Source of the DNA: Pseudomaricurvus hydrocarbonicus
Lineage (GTDB): Bacteria; Pseudomonadota; Gammaproteobacteria; Pseudomonadales; Cellvibrionaceae
Assembly: GCF_011602365.1 (NCBI RefSeq)
Contig: NZ_JAAONZ010000023.1
Span: forward strand, 18,331 to 82,330
Direction: 5' to 3'
DNA length: 64,000 bases
The notes beneath the pieces were generated by a model. The model was not told the DNA's origin and did no database searches. It was given only the letters and a program-made list of their open reading frames with translations. Below, one piece after another: positions 18,001 through 27,649 of the stretch. How positions within the stretch are numbered: the stretch's first letter is position 1; every line of letters starts with the position of its first letter. Made by a program: the position numbers and the translations under genes.

Positions 18001-20655
18001 TTAGAAATCATAAGTGATTCGGCCATACCAGTAGGCGCCGTTGAAGCCAAACGGTGCCGAACGGCGTGAATAGGTAAAAACGCCAGGGCTGTTGACAATC
18101 ACATTGCCGCCAACGGCATCCTCCAGAGCGCCACCGCGGCTGTTGCCGATTTCATTTTTATCCGGGTACTCATCAAAGATATTATTTCCCCCCAGACTCA
18201 GGTTTAGCCCGTTACCAAACGAGTAGGCGACGTTCAAATCTGTCAGCCATTGAGCGTCGAAGGTTTGACGGCCACCATCTTCCACGGTGTACTCACCGTA
18301 ACGGTTGAAGGCGAGATTCACGGACCAATTGCCCAACAGGTAAAGCCCCGTCAGACTGATGCGATCTTCAGGTTGCCACTCTTCAATGATCGAAATATCC
18401 TGATCACTAAACACCACTTCCGGCGCTAACTGCGACAAATCACCACCCGCCGAAGTGAATATATCGGTCACTTCGGTTTCCGTCTTGTTGGCCGCCAGCG
18501 TAAGGTCCAACAGACCTCCGACAAGCTCAATCCCTTGATAGGTCGCGACTAGATCGAAGCCTCGGGTTTCCGTATTGGCCCCATTCAAAAAGAATTGAGC
18601 GGCCCCGGCTCCGACACTGGACAGCGCATCACCCAGCGTGCCCGTTGGATCATCGTCCGATGCCAGTCGATTACTGATGACAATGCGGTCATCGATATCG
18701 ATTGAGTAATAATCCAGAGTGATGCTCAGCTGTTCCAGAGGCGTGAAAATGACACCGACACTCCAGTTGGTGGACTCCTCTTCCTTCAATTGAGGTATAC
18801 CAATTGCCCTTGCAAGATCACTGTCGTTGCGGAAAGTCCCGACCTGAACCGGAATTTGTGGTCCCCCCGGATTTGATGGGTCATCCACAAACTGGGTACC
18901 GATGTTATTGAAGTACTGCTGCTGCATGGACGGCGCCCGGAACCCCGTACTCACCGCGGCCCGAAGGCGGATATAATCGGACAACTCCCAGTTAGCCGCC
19001 AATTTATAATTGGTGGTATCGCCGAAGTCTTGGTAATCGTCGTAGCGCACTGCACCACTGACTAAAAAGGCATCCGTTAATTGATATTCAAGGTCGACAT
19101 AAAAAGAAACGATGTTCCGGTCTTCATCCACCGAAGAGACCGGTGAAATTCCCGGAAACCCCTGAATACCACCGCCGGCGTCCTGGGGGTAATTGGATAT
19201 ACCGTTGGTTGTATCAAAATCGTCATAGGCATAGGGATCCCCGGGAGTGATCTTGTAAGTATCGGTGCGATATTCAAAACCGGCAGCAATACCCAGCTCA
19301 CCAATGGCGTGAGTCATGGCAATGTTGAAGGTTTCCAACTCCAGCTCCAGCCCATAGGCATCCGCCTTGCGGGGGATGGTGCTGCGAATATCGGCGTCCG
19401 ATAACCCCTGCCCAAAGTTCAGAAAATTGACATACGAATAATTGATGGAATTGCTGGTAGTGTAATCAATTTCATTTTTACCATAGGTATATGACACATC
19501 GAATGTCGTCCCACTGGAAAACTCGGTTCGATACCCCACATCAAAAGACATGTCATCAATTTGGGAATTGATCAAAGGCAAAAAGCCGTTGGGGATGACA
19601 TTGTCGCCATCATCCAAAGCAGCATCGTAACCGGATTCCGGATTGCGATAGAAAGCACCGGATTGATTTTCCCGCTCTGAATAGGTGACGAATCCGTACA
19701 CCTCGCCCACACCGATCCCGACCGCCCCGTTCAGGACAAACGCATATTGTTCAGAGTCCGCATCCCCGATCCGGAACGCTTCACGATCAAATGTGGCTTC
19801 CCTGGGGTCGCCAATTTCTGCAAAGCCATTGCCATCGGTATCAACACAACCACCATAAGCACAGGCCCCCTGTAATCCTGCACGGTTGGTCCGGCCGCGA
19901 TCCCGGTAATTGAGAGTCGCGTTGATAAAACCCACATCACCCAGTTCAAAGCCCTTATTGAAATCCAGGTTAACCGTTTCGCCATCACCTTCGCTGTATT
20001 CACCATACGAGGTGCTGACTCTTCCAGCCTCATTATCGTCCTTTAACACAATGTTAATGACACCCGCAATTGCGTCAGAACCGTACTGAGCGGCGGCACC
20101 GTCTCGCAGCACTTCAATGCGTTTTATGGACGCAGCGGGGATCGCATTCATATCAACGCCGGCGGTACCGCGACCGACGGAAGTATTAATGTGAATGAGC
20201 GAGGCCTGGTGGCGTCGTTTGCCGTTAATCAACACCAGCGTTTGGTCCGGCCCCAAACCACGCAACGTTGCCGGACGCAGTGCATCCGTACCATCACTGA
20301 TGCTGGATGAGGAAAAGTTAAACGACGGGGCTAACGATTGCAGCATGCGCCCCACTTCGGTCTGACCGGTATGATCCAGCGCTTCGGCGTTGAGCACGTC
20401 GACTGGCACGGGCATATCTTCACTGGTTCGCCCTTTGGTGCGAGTACCAATGGTAATCACCTCTTCGATGAGTGTTGCTTCTTCAGAATCATTCTCTTGA
20501 GCGATTGCAATGGCCGCGCTGATGGCCAAAGGCAATGGCAACATAAGCCCTGCCAGGCGCTTAAAGTTAAGCCAGGGCTGTCGAACACTTTTCTTCTGTC
20601 GACGGCTCAACAGTCTCCTGCTGGATGTCGTGCACTGGCGGTTTGTGACAGTCAT
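18001..20655 (-). CDS. TonB-dependent outer-membrane receptor
   Basis: An 884-residue receptor importing an unidentified ligand with TonB energy. A long positively charged n-region precedes the hydrophobic signal core (about residues 33-46). A TonB-box-like stretch (EEVITIGTR) and the plug domain follow (VLNAEALDHTGQTEVGRML, LRGLGPDQTLVLINGKRRH, IKRIEVLRDGAAAQYGSDAIAGVINIVL), then a ~690-residue barrel ending in Phe (YGRITYDF). ATG 20655 is chosen for its GGGAGAG. It is transcribed after the Mo-hydroxylase genes, but a 260-bp gap with a weak terminator separates it from mocA. The ligand could be an aromatic or alcohol-type compound or a metal chelate; nothing in the sequence decides. Confidence 0.93.
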   Translation of the reverse strand: MTVTNRQCTTSSRRLLSRRQKKSVRQPWLNFKRLAGLMLPLPLAISAAIAIAQENDSEEATLIEEVITIGTRTKGRTSEDMPVPVDVLNAEALDHTGQTEVGRMLQSLAPSFNFSSSSISDGTDALRPATLRGLGPDQTLVLINGKRRHQASLIHINTSVGRGTAGVDMNAIPAASIKRIEVLRDGAAAQYGSDAIAGVINIVLKDDNEAGRVSTSYGEYSEGDGETVNLDFNKGFELGDVGFINATLNYRDRGRTNRAGLQGACAYGGCVDTDGNGFAEIGDPREATFDREAFRIGDADSEQYAFVLNGAVGIGVGEVYGFVTYSERENQSGAFYRNPESGYDAALDDGDNVIPNGFLPLINSQIDDMSFDVGYRTEFSSGTTFDVSYTYGKNEIDYTTSNSINYSYVNFLNFGQGLSDADIRSTIPRKADAYGLELELETFNIAMTHAIGELGIAAGFEYRTDTYKITPGDPYAYDDFDTTNGISNYPQDAGGGIQGFPGISPVSSVDEDRNIVSFYVDLEYQLTDAFLVSGAVRYDDYQDFGDTTNYKLAANWELSDYIRLRAAVSTGFRAPSMQQQYFNNIGTQFVDDPSNPGGPQIPVQVGTFRNDSDLARAIGIPQLKEEESTNWSVGVIFTPLEQLSITLDYYSIDIDDRIVISNRLASDDDPTGTLGDALSSVGAGAAQFFLNGANTETRGFDLVATYQGIELVGGLLDLTLAANKTETEVTDIFTSAGGDLSQLAPEVVFSDQDISIIEEWQPEDRISLTGLYLLGNWSVNLAFNRYGEYTVEDGGRQTFDAQWLTDLNVAYSFGNGLNLSLGGNNIFDEYPDKNEIGNSRGGALEDAVGGNVIVNSPGVFTYSRRSAPFGFNGAYWYGRITYDF

Positions 20656-20710
20656 GGCGCTCTCCCGTTTTATCATTTTTTTAAAGATTATTTCCGAACC
20701 AGTGAATAGC

Positions 20711-20761
20711 GTTAGTTAACCAATTGCATTAGCTTGCATAAATAAGCTGTTGTTAAACTAA
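20711..20761. promoter_or_regulatory. Nested inverted repeats upstream of the TonB receptor gene
   Basis: Outer arms GTTAGTTAAC (20711-20720) and GTTAAACTA (20752-20760) are complementary with one extra base, and inner arms AGCTT/AAGCT lie within. The element is about 55 bp upstream of the receptor start and may be an operator or part of a structured leader. Confidence 0.4.
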
Positions 20762-20885
20762 AGTTCTTTATCTGTTTAGCTATAGCACAAACTCAGAATT
20801 TTTCATGAAAGAGACGAAAATGTGCCAAAAACACCGGAAGCATGATCAGAGTGAATGTTAGACGCTTTGCCGATAGCAAATCTGA

Positions 20886-20908
20886 ATAAAAAAACGGGGA
20901 TCCCTGTA
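20886..20908 (-). terminator. Weak terminator after mocA
   Basis: On the minus strand a short GC-rich palindrome centred on GGGATCCC is followed by a run of seven T, 10-25 nt beyond the mocA stop. The loop is minimal, so efficiency is doubtful. Confidence 0.35.
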
Positions 20909-20914
20909 CAGCAT

Positions 20915-21565
20915 CTAAGCCGTTGGGCGGAGATCTTGCGGCACATCGATATCCCGTAAAATGCCCGGATCCTGAACCGGAAGTCGCTGAACACGTTCCG
21001 GCGTGGCGGCAATGATACTTTTGCCCCCGACATCACCGGTCAGGTTTTGCAACTCGGGCAGGAAGTGATGACTGAACAGCACCGGATTGCCGCACCGCCA
21101 GCGGTCAGGTTCACACTGGAATTCAGGCACCACAATACAGGGCAGGTCGCATGGTGTTTGACCTGCCTGCGCTTGCTGTTGGGCTTGATCGCGAACATAG
21201 CGCTGGCAAATCAGTTGATAGGTGTCAGCCGTCACGTAGGGCATGTCACCCAAGCCAATGAGCCATGCCTGCGCTTGTGAAAAATAATTCACACCCGCAA
21301 TCAGACTCTGACTCATGCCAAGGTCTGCTGAATCAATGCTGATCCAGTTCGCCTTTAGACTCTCAAGATGCTCCTGCAATCGCTGATCACCCGAGCGGAC
21401 CACACAAAGACAGTTCGGGACGACTGGCCTCATATTCTCAATCACGCGCTGAATTACTGAAGTACCGTCATCGTGCGTGGCCAACAACTTGTCGCCGCCA
21501 AACCGACGGCCCCGCCCAGCGGCCAAAATCAGCCCGCAAACGCCAGTTGCCGGGTCACTGCTCAT
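20915..21565 (-). CDS. mocA: MocA-like molybdenum cofactor nucleotidyltransferase
   Basis: A 216-residue cytoplasmic NTP-transferase that should convert Mo-molybdopterin to the dinucleotide (MCD) form required by the xanthine-dehydrogenase family. GLILAAGRGRRFGGDKLL is the nucleotide-binding loop, GLGDMPYV provides the metal-binding Asp, and GNPVLF and LTGDVGGK are typical of the MocA/MobA family. The gene overlaps xdhC by 4 bp and so belongs to the Mo-hydroxylase operon; this context favours MocA over MobA. Confidence 0.9.
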   Translation of the reverse strand: MSSDPATGVCGLILAAGRGRRFGGDKLLATHDDGTSVIQRVIENMRPVVPNCLCVVRSGDQRLQEHLESLKANWISIDSADLGMSQSLIAGVNYFSQAQAWLIGLGDMPYVTADTYQLICQRYVRDQAQQQAQAGQTPCDLPCIVVPEFQCEPDRWRCGNPVLFSHHFLPELQNLTGDVGGKSIIAATPERVQRLPVQDPGILRDIDVPQDLRPTA

Positions 21566-22572
21566 GACTTGTCATCAGCAGGCGTGTTATCTCTGCCTGA
21601 AAGCTGAGCATTGATGTCGATACCATTTCTCAGAGCGGTTAATTCGGCCAGCACGGCCAGGGCAATTTCTGGAGGTGTTTTGCTGCCGATCGGCAACCCT
21701 ACAGGCCCTCTCAATAACCCCACCTGTGCCTCGGTAAAATCAAAATGCTCCAGCAACCTTTGACGTCGGTTGTGGTTGGTGTTGAATGAACCCAGCGCCC
21801 CGACATAGAACGCACGGGAATTGAGCGCTTCCAGCAGCGCCAGATCATCCAGCTTCGGGTCGTGGGTCAAGGCCACAATCGCGGTTCTTGTATCCGGCTG
21901 TAACTCTCTCACCGCATCGTCGGGGTAGCCGGCGATAAACTCCGTATCCTCCACACGCCAGCTCTCCCGATACTGAGGCCGAGGGTCACAAATGAAAATT
22001 CGGTAACCCAACGCGTTGGCCATCTCCGCCAGGTAACGGGAGGTTTGGCCGGCACCAATAATCAACAAGCGCCACACGGGACCAAAGACGTTTTGCCAGA
22101 CATTTCCCCGCAGTTCGGGTTTGTCATCAGTGTGCCAAGCCCGCAACGCAGGGGCCACATCGTCTTCGTCAGTGCCGCTGATGACGACCGTACGGGTGAC
22201 GGTACGACGGGTGCTGATGGCATCAATTAAAGCCTCTATGTCGCTTTCGCAGCCTCGCAGCGGTTCCAGCAGTAATTCCAGAGTGCCCCCGCACGGCAGA
22301 CCAAAGTGATGGCGCTCTTTTTCCGATTCTCCATAGACGGTTATTGCTACACGTTGGGGAGGGTTATCAACCAGCCGCTGCAGCAAATCATCTTCAATAC
22401 AGCCTCCAGAAACCGAACCAAAGAAAGAGCCGTCGGAACACACCGTCAACAGAGACCCCACCGGTCTCGGTGAGGTGCCATAGGTTTTCACCACCGAGAC
22501 CAGCGTTACATCAAATCCCTGTTGCAGACCTTTTAAGGCCGCCTGCAAAACTTCTAACTGTGTACTTTGCAC
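21562..22572 (-). CDS. xdhC: XdhC/CoxI family molybdenum-enzyme maturation factor
   Basis: A 336-residue cytosolic protein expected to bind the Mo cofactor, help its sulfuration and insert it into the hydroxylase. The N-terminal XdhC_CoxI domain (residues ~12-80; VSVVKTYGTSPRPVGSLL and GSVSGGCIEDDL) and the C-terminal Rossmann domain (LLIIGAGQTSRYLAEMANALGY; FYVGALGS; RGPVGLPIGSKTPPEIALAVLAE) are both complete. It lies between the hydroxylase large-subunit gene and mocA, with a 4-bp overlap to the latter. Confidence 0.93.
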   Translation of the reverse strand: MQSTQLEVLQAALKGLQQGFDVTLVSVVKTYGTSPRPVGSLLTVCSDGSFFGSVSGGCIEDDLLQRLVDNPPQRVAITVYGESEKERHHFGLPCGGTLELLLEPLRGCESDIEALIDAISTRRTVTRTVVISGTDEDDVAPALRAWHTDDKPELRGNVWQNVFGPVWRLLIIGAGQTSRYLAEMANALGYRIFICDPRPQYRESWRVEDTEFIAGYPDDAVRELQPDTRTAIVALTHDPKLDDLALLEALNSRAFYVGALGSFNTNHNRRQRLLEHFDFTEAQVGLLRGPVGLPIGSKTPPEIALAVLAELTALRNGIDINAQLSGRDNTPADDKS

Positions 22573-22678
22573 ATCGAACCCGCTTTATAACTGGCCAGAT
22601 AAGTCTGGCCATCTATCGCACCTATGTGTTTAAGACCCATTTTTTGGGGAGGGCGTCATTGACATCGAGACCCCGCCA

Positions 22679-24880
22679 TTATGCCAATTTCAACGGCAGA
22701 CGTCTTAACCGCTGTGCCGTTGCTGCGAACACAGCATTGGCCACAGCTGGAGCGATGGGGGGCAAACCTGGCTCACCGACACCGGTTGGCGGCTCTTCAC
22801 TGTCAACCATATGCACGTCAATGTCAGGGGACTCCAGCATACGCAGCATGGGGTAATCGTGGAAATTACCTTGCTCAACCGCCCCGTTTTTAAGGGTGAT
22901 TTCACTGTAGAGCGCCGCTGTTAATCCGTAAATAATCCCACCTTCCATTTGTGTGCGTACCATATCCGGGTTCACTACACGCCCACAGTCCACCGCACAG
23001 GTGACCTTGTGGACCTTAATCTGACCGTTATCAACAGACACTTCAGCCACCTCGGCGACATAAGACTGAAAGCTGGCCACCGCGGCCAAGCCCAGAAACC
23101 GCCCGGGCTTCGGAGCACCCCAGCCAGCCTTTTCCGCCGCCAATGACAAAACATGCTTCAGCCGGGGATTGTCATCCAAGTGGCGCAACCGGAAAGTTAA
23201 CGGATCTTCCCCCGCCAAAGTAGCGAGCTCGTCCATAAAGCTTTCGGCAAAAAAGCCCGAAAAAGAATGGCCCACCGCACGCCAGAAACCACAGCGCAAC
23301 CCAGGGTCAACCGTAACGTGACGGACCTCTTTATGCTCGATCGTATAGTCTTCGTACAGCCCCTCTATGCTTGAAGAATCGACCGTCCAGCCATCAAAAA
23401 TGCCATAACCGCGCTTACTTGCCCACTCCACCATGGGCTGCGGCAGAAAGTCCGGGAGTACCGCACCCATGGCCTCATCAAACATATAAGGAAGAACATT
23501 GGGGCCGGCTCTTTTCACCGTCCAGCTTTGAAGCTGCCCGTTAGTATCCAGTCCGGCTTCAAAGTCAGCCATAGCCGCTGGCCGGTAGTAATCATTTTGA
23601 GTGTCGTCTTCACGATTCCAGATCAATTGCACAGGCTCACCTGACAATTTAGCAATCTGGGTCGCCTCGGCCACAAAATCATGAAACCCTCTGCGGCCAA
23701 AGCCTCCACCTAAATAAGTCGAGTGCACCTGAATCTTGTCACGGTCAATGCCGCTGTGTTCGGACATAATCGCCTGAGCGACGTCAGGTGCTTGCGTCGG
23801 GACCCACAATTCCCCTCGCTGCCCTTGCAGGTGCACGACGCAATTCATCGGCTCCATTGTGGCGTGGGCCACATACGGCACCTGATAACGAGCTTTTAAC
23901 GTTTTCCGGGCGGCGGTCAATCCCTCGGCCCCCTGGCCTTGTGTGAACGCCTCCTCCCCTTCCCTCTTCAGGCCTTCAGTCAGAAGCTGCTCTATGTCGC
24001 TGGACGAAACCTGCACCAGTTGCGGAAAATCCCAAACCACCTCAATCAGATTCAGAGCCTTGCGTGCCTGCCAGTAATGGTCTGCCAAGACCGCTACCCC
24101 ATTGTCAATCGTCAGAATTTTCAACACCCCTGGCTGCGCCTCGGCGCCATGAGTCTCAAAACTCTTCACTTTGCCGCCAATCACCGGACAGCGTTTTAAC
24201 GCGGCGCGTTTCAGACCCGGAATATCGACATCGATACCAAACTCAGCGGTGCCGGTCACCTTAGCCAGCGCATCAATGCGTGGACCACGATCATGACCGA
24301 TCCACTGGAAATCTTTACTGTCTTTGAGCACCACCTGTTCGGGCTCAGGCAGACTTAAGCGCGCCGCGATGGCGACAAAATTCGCCATCGGCGCGGTTTG
24401 GTCTGAATAATGGACCTGCCCCTGAGACAGGGTCAATTCACCGACGGGCACCTGTAACTGTTGCGAGGCGGCCTGCAGCAGTAAAAATTTAGCCGTTGCT
24501 GCTGACTGACGAATTGCCTCATAACGCACCCGGATACTGGAACTGCCCCCGGTAATTTGTGCGCCCATCGCAGGCGCCACATAGTCTTTATGAACTCCGG
24601 CATGGGTGATCTGTATCTCCGCCGGATTCATATCCAGCTCTTCAGCGATCAGGGTTGCCAACCCCATCGTCACGCCCTGCCCCATCTCTGCCTGAGGTAA
24701 GAAAAACCTGACGTCCCCCTGTTCAGAAAATTGCAGAAAGGCATCTGGCTGCCACTGATTCTTTTCCGTAAAGGGATAGGGTTTGGTGTTGCAGCCAGTC
24801 AGTGGCAGCCCCAGAATTAACCCGCCTCCAGCAACGCCCATTAACTTTAAAAACTGGCGACGTCCTTGCGATAGACTCAT
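22679..24880 (-). CDS. Tat-exported Mo-hydroxylase large subunit (IorB-like, xanthine dehydrogenase family)
   Basis: A 733-residue molybdopterin-binding subunit. The N-terminus [15 protein letters not shown] is a twin-arginine signal, followed by LTGC, a possible lipobox, so the enzyme is probably periplasmic and perhaps lipid-anchored. Mo-pterin contacts are seen in [20 protein letters not shown] and the catalytic Glu in [16 protein letters not shown] near the C-terminus. Relatives oxidise aldehydes (AldFGH/PaoABC-like) or N-heterocycles (isoquinoline 1-oxidoreductase). The small subunit gene overlaps by 4 bp upstream. The substrate is not determined; an adjacent alcohol dehydrogenase makes an aldehyde plausible. 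Confidence 0.92.
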   Translation of the reverse strand: MSLSQGRRQFLKLMGVAGGGLILGLPLTGCNTKPYPFTEKNQWQPDAFLQFSEQGDVRFFLPQAEMGQGVTMGLATLIAEELDMNPAEIQITHAGVHKDYVAPAMGAQITGGSSSIRVRYEAIRQSAATAKFLLLQAASQQLQVPVGELTLSQGQVHYSDQTAPMANFVAIAARLSLPEPEQVVLKDSKDFQWIGHDRGPRIDALAKVTGTAEFGIDVDIPGLKRAALKRCPVIGGKVKSFETHGAEAQPGVLKILTIDNGVAVLADHYWQARKALNLIEVVWDFPQLVQVSSSDIEQLLTEGLKREGEEAFTQGQGAEGLTAARKTLKARYQVPYVAHATMEPMNCVVHLQGQRGELWVPTQAPDVAQAIMSEHSGIDRDKIQVHSTYLGGGFGRRGFHDFVAEATQIAKLSGEPVQLIWNREDDTQNDYYRPAAMADFEAGLDTNGQLQSWTVKRAGPNVLPYMFDEAMGAVLPDFLPQPMVEWASKRGYGIFDGWTVDSSSIEGLYEDYTIEHKEVRHVTVDPGLRCGFWRAVGHSFSGFFAESFMDELATLAGEDPLTFRLRHLDDNPRLKHVLSLAAEKAGWGAPKPGRFLGLAAVASFQSYVAEVAEVSVDNGQIKVHKVTCAVDCGRVVNPDMVRTQMEGGIIYGLTAALYSEITLKNGAVEQGNFHDYPMLRMLESPDIDVHMVDSEEPPTGVGEPGLPPIAPAVANAVFAATAQRLRRLPLKLA

Positions 24881-25383
24881 GTTGTAACGCCCTCTCCTTG
24901 AACAGGATCAAACAAAACCACCCTGTTTTTTTGCGCTTCGGCGGCCGCGTGAATGGCCTGCTTGATGCGGGGGTATGTCCCACACCGGCACACATTACCG
25001 CTCATAAAACTGTCAATATCTTCATCCGTCGGGTTGGGATTCGCGCTCAACAACGCCGACGCAGACATGATTTGTCCTGGCTGGCAATAGCCACACTGAG
25101 GTACGTTATGGGTAATCCAGGCCTGCTGAACAATGTGCAGGCTTTGCGCCTGCCCCAGGCCTTCAATAGTCGTTATCTCGCCATCTGCGACGGCAGATAT
25201 CGGTAACACACAAGTCCTGACAGCGGATCCATTGAAATGCATCGTGCACGCACCACACAGACCCATACCACAACCGAACTTAGCTCCGGTTAAGCGAAAA
25301 TGTTCACGTATCACCCACAGCAAAGGAGTGTCCTCCGGAACGTCAGTGGTGACGGTAACTCCATTTAATTGAAAACTGATCAT
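24877..25383 (-). CDS. 2Fe-2S small subunit of the Mo-hydroxylase (IorA-like)
   Basis: A 168-residue electron-transfer subunit with two 2Fe-2S clusters: a plant-type site near the N-terminus ([18 protein letters not shown] plus Cys in VRTCVLP) and the helical-domain site ([11 protein letters not shown] and [14 protein letters not shown]). It has no signal peptide and would be exported bound to the Tat-targeted large subunit. Electrons would usually pass on to a cytochrome c subunit, but no such gene is in this window. It is slightly longer than average at the C-terminus. The 4-bp overlap with the large-subunit gene indicates coupled translation. Confidence 0.94.
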   Translation of the reverse strand: MISFQLNGVTVTTDVPEDTPLLWVIREHFRLTGAKFGCGMGLCGACTMHFNGSAVRTCVLPISAVADGEITTIEGLGQAQSLHIVQQAWITHNVPQCGYCQPGQIMSASALLSANPNPTDEDIDSFMSGNVCRCGTYPRIKQAIHAAAEAQKNRVVLFDPVQGEGVTT

Positions 25384-25700
25384 GACTGTTGCTCCCGAAC
25401 AACGAACGACTCATCAACAACGTACTGCTCTTTCATACCATACGGCTCAGTACCACTCATAAGACACAGCCTAAAAGGCCGCCCCCAACAGGCAATGACA
25501 AAAGTCTTTTTTTCAAAAGTGCTCAAAAAAATCACCTTAGCGAGTGTTTTAAAAAAACGACACAGACTTAACCCTTCTAAACAGAAGTATTAGAAACAGG
25601 GGCGCTAAAGCACCCAGCCCGACTGAACAGCCATCGTAGAGCCAGACATTAGGCTGCGACAAGCGCGGGCTACCAATACTACGGAGGGGGGGTAACGATT
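25384..25700. other. Gap between the Mo-hydroxylase and alcohol dehydrogenase genes
   Basis: About 317 bp with no convincing gene. A GGGCGC/GCACCC hairpin (25599-25615) downstream of the dehydrogenase stop may terminate its transcript on the minus strand. The A-rich part (25505-25570) presumably holds the promoter of the small-subunit gene, but no clear boxes were seen. The dehydrogenase and the Mo enzyme may therefore be separate transcripts. Confidence 0.35.
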
Positions 25701-26966
25701 TTAAACCGGCAGCAGCTTCTTCAAGATACCCTGGCACTGCTGCAAATCCATGTACTTGGGCACCGGATACTTGTAATTGCCTTCGCGCATGGCGGCTTGC
25801 GCCAGGTCAGGAATATCAGCTGCCTGAAGGGCATCCAGCGTTGCCGGAATGCCCATGGCCTTGTTCATCGCCCAGACTTTATCAATAAACTTTTGAGCCA
25901 GGACAGACTGGCTTTCCGTGCGTTCGCCCAAGCCACACTCAACGGCAAGCGTTGCCAAGCGATCAGCCACATGATCTTTCGAAAACTGCAAAATATGCGG
26001 TAGCACCAACGCATTCGCAAAGCCGTGCGGGGTGTGGTATTTGGCGCCGAACTGATGGGCGATGGCATGAACATAGCCCACAAACGCTTTGGTGAACGCC
26101 AGACCAGCGTAGAAAGCCCCCATGGCCATGGCTTCACGAGCGGCCACATTGCTGCCATCGTGATACGCCGTTTCCAGGTTGGCAATCACCATACGGGTTG
26201 CGGTCACTGCGTACGCATCCGTCTCTTTGCTCGCGAAACTGGAAATATACGCTTCAACGGCATGCGTTAAGGCATCCATACCAGTGGCTGCAGTAATCGC
26301 AGGTGGCAGCCCCAACATGATTTCAGGATCTAAAGCCGCGACCAAAGGTACCAATTTAGGATCCAGCACCAGTTTTTTATCACCTGCTGTCGGGTCAGAA
26401 ATCACTGCGGCTACGGTTACCTCCGATCCGGTACCCGCTGTCGTTGGTATGGCAAACAAAGGCATTGCCGGTTTTTTAGCGACAAATTTACCTTCAAGCT
26501 GTCGCGCTGTTTTGTCATTATTACCCGCCAGGGCGATCACCTTGGCAGCATCAATGGACGACCCACCGCCAACCGCCAACACCCCCTCACATTGATGCCG
26601 TCTAAGTACCGACAGCCCCGCATCGACCACATCAAAAGTAGGATCCGGTTCTACGCCATCGAAAACAACTGGCTCAATTCCCTGAGACTTTAGCGAGGTT
26701 AGAATAGGCTCAATAACACCCAGCTTGACCAACATTTTATCCGTGACCAACAATATTTTTCTCATGCCAAAATGGGCTATGGCTTCAGACAACTGAACCG
26801 AGGAGCCTTTGCCTGACAGCACCAGTGGCTTGGCATCGGGCACGAAATGCATAACCAAACGGGTTAACAGCATCACACATTTATAAAACAGGACTTTCAC
26901 AAAGAAAGGGATTTTTGAAGCCAGAGGAGTTTGTATAGAAGTTGGTGGCTGGGAAGAATTCTGCAT
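25701..26966 (-). CDS. Iron-containing (group III) alcohol dehydrogenase
   Basis: A 421-residue cytoplasmic NAD(P)-dependent dehydrogenase. The nucleotide-binding part shows GVLAVGGGSSIDAAKVIA and PTTAGTGSEVT. The metal ligands are the Asp and His of TGMDALTHAVEAY and the two His of HAIAHQFGAKYHTPHG. An N-terminal extension of about 40 residues with a hydrophobic patch (residues 20-42) is longer than in FucO or AdhB. The start is supported by CGGAGAT upstream, just after an AT-rich TATAAT. It could feed aldehyde to the neighbouring Mo-hydroxylase, which is a context-based guess. Confidence 0.92.
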   Translation of the reverse strand: MQNSSQPPTSIQTPLASKIPFFVKVLFYKCVMLLTRLVMHFVPDAKPLVLSGKGSSVQLSEAIAHFGMRKILLVTDKMLVKLGVIEPILTSLKSQGIEPVVFDGVEPDPTFDVVDAGLSVLRRHQCEGVLAVGGGSSIDAAKVIALAGNNDKTARQLEGKFVAKKPAMPLFAIPTTAGTGSEVTVAAVISDPTAGDKKLVLDPKLVPLVAALDPEIMLGLPPAITAATGMDALTHAVEAYISSFASKETDAYAVTATRMVIANLETAYHDGSNVAAREAMAMGAFYAGLAFTKAFVGYVHAIAHQFGAKYHTPHGFANALVLPHILQFSKDHVADRLATLAVECGLGERTESQSVLAQKFIDKVWAMNKAMGIPATLDALQAADIPDLAQAAMREGNYKYPVPKYMDLQQCQGILKKLLPV

Positions 26967-27279
26967 ATCTATCTCCGTATATTATAATTATTGCTGTTTA
27001 TATAGCCTGGGAACCTCGACACCATTTTACGCACTCTCGCCCATCAAAATAGGTCATATATGGCCTAAGTGCGGAAAGCTTTTTCCTCTGCGACCGATAC
27101 ACTGGACATATTGAAAGCACGCCTTCAGCCTTGCATGCTATGCTACGCATCCCGGTATAACCCCCATTGCAGGGAACGGGTTGATCAAAGAATACGAAAC
27201 GTATTTCGCAGGACCCTGAGCCCTGCACTTGTAATCCGTAACCTAAAAAGCCTTACTCTACTTCCCTGGAGATTCCCCC
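26967..27279. promoter_or_regulatory. Divergent control region, alcohol dehydrogenase / glpE
   Basis: 313 bp. On the minus strand TATAAT lies only about 17 nt before the dehydrogenase ATG, which would leave a very short leader. A small palindrome ATACG-AAA-CGTAT (27192-27204) lies about 75 bp before glpE. Reading frames here do not look like protein. Confidence 0.35.
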
Positions 27280-27597
27280 ATGAGCCTCAGTCGAATCAGT
27301 TGTGAACAAGCCCATGAGCTCATGCACAACAGCTGCTGCCAAATTCTTGACATTCGCGACCCTCAATCTTATCAACTGAGTCGCCCAGCAGGCGCCAAGC
27401 CTTTAGACAACAACACATTACCGGCTTTTTTGAATGAGGCCGATCGCCAGGCCCCCACTCTGGTATTTTGCTATCACGGCAACAGCAGCCAGCAGGCCGC
27501 GCTGTTTCTACAGCAGGAAGGCTTTACCGAGGTGCACAGTGTCGACGGCGGGTTTGAACTGTGGCGCCAACTGTACCCCAATGACATTGAATCCTGA
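27280..27597 (+). CDS. glpE: Thiosulfate sulfurtransferase GlpE (single-domain rhodanese)
   Basis: A 105-residue cytoplasmic rhodanese transferring sulfane sulfur from thiosulfate to cyanide or thioredoxin. The active loop CYHGNSSQ has the catalytic Cys at residue 64, as in E. coli GlpE (Cys65), and VDGGFELWR near the C-terminus is conserved. A GGAGATTC stretch precedes the ATG. No glp genes are adjacent, so the name is by sequence only. The DTW gene follows 52 bp later. Confidence 0.95.
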   Translation: MSLSRISCEQAHELMHNSCCQILDIRDPQSYQLSRPAGAKPLDNNTLPAFLNEADRQAPTLVFCYHGNSSQQAALFLQQEGFTEVHSVDGGFELWRQLYPNDIES

Positions 27598-27649
27598 TCC
27601 CCTCTCGAAACCAGTAACCCCAGCAAGGTCTGAACAGCCCAGCCAACAT

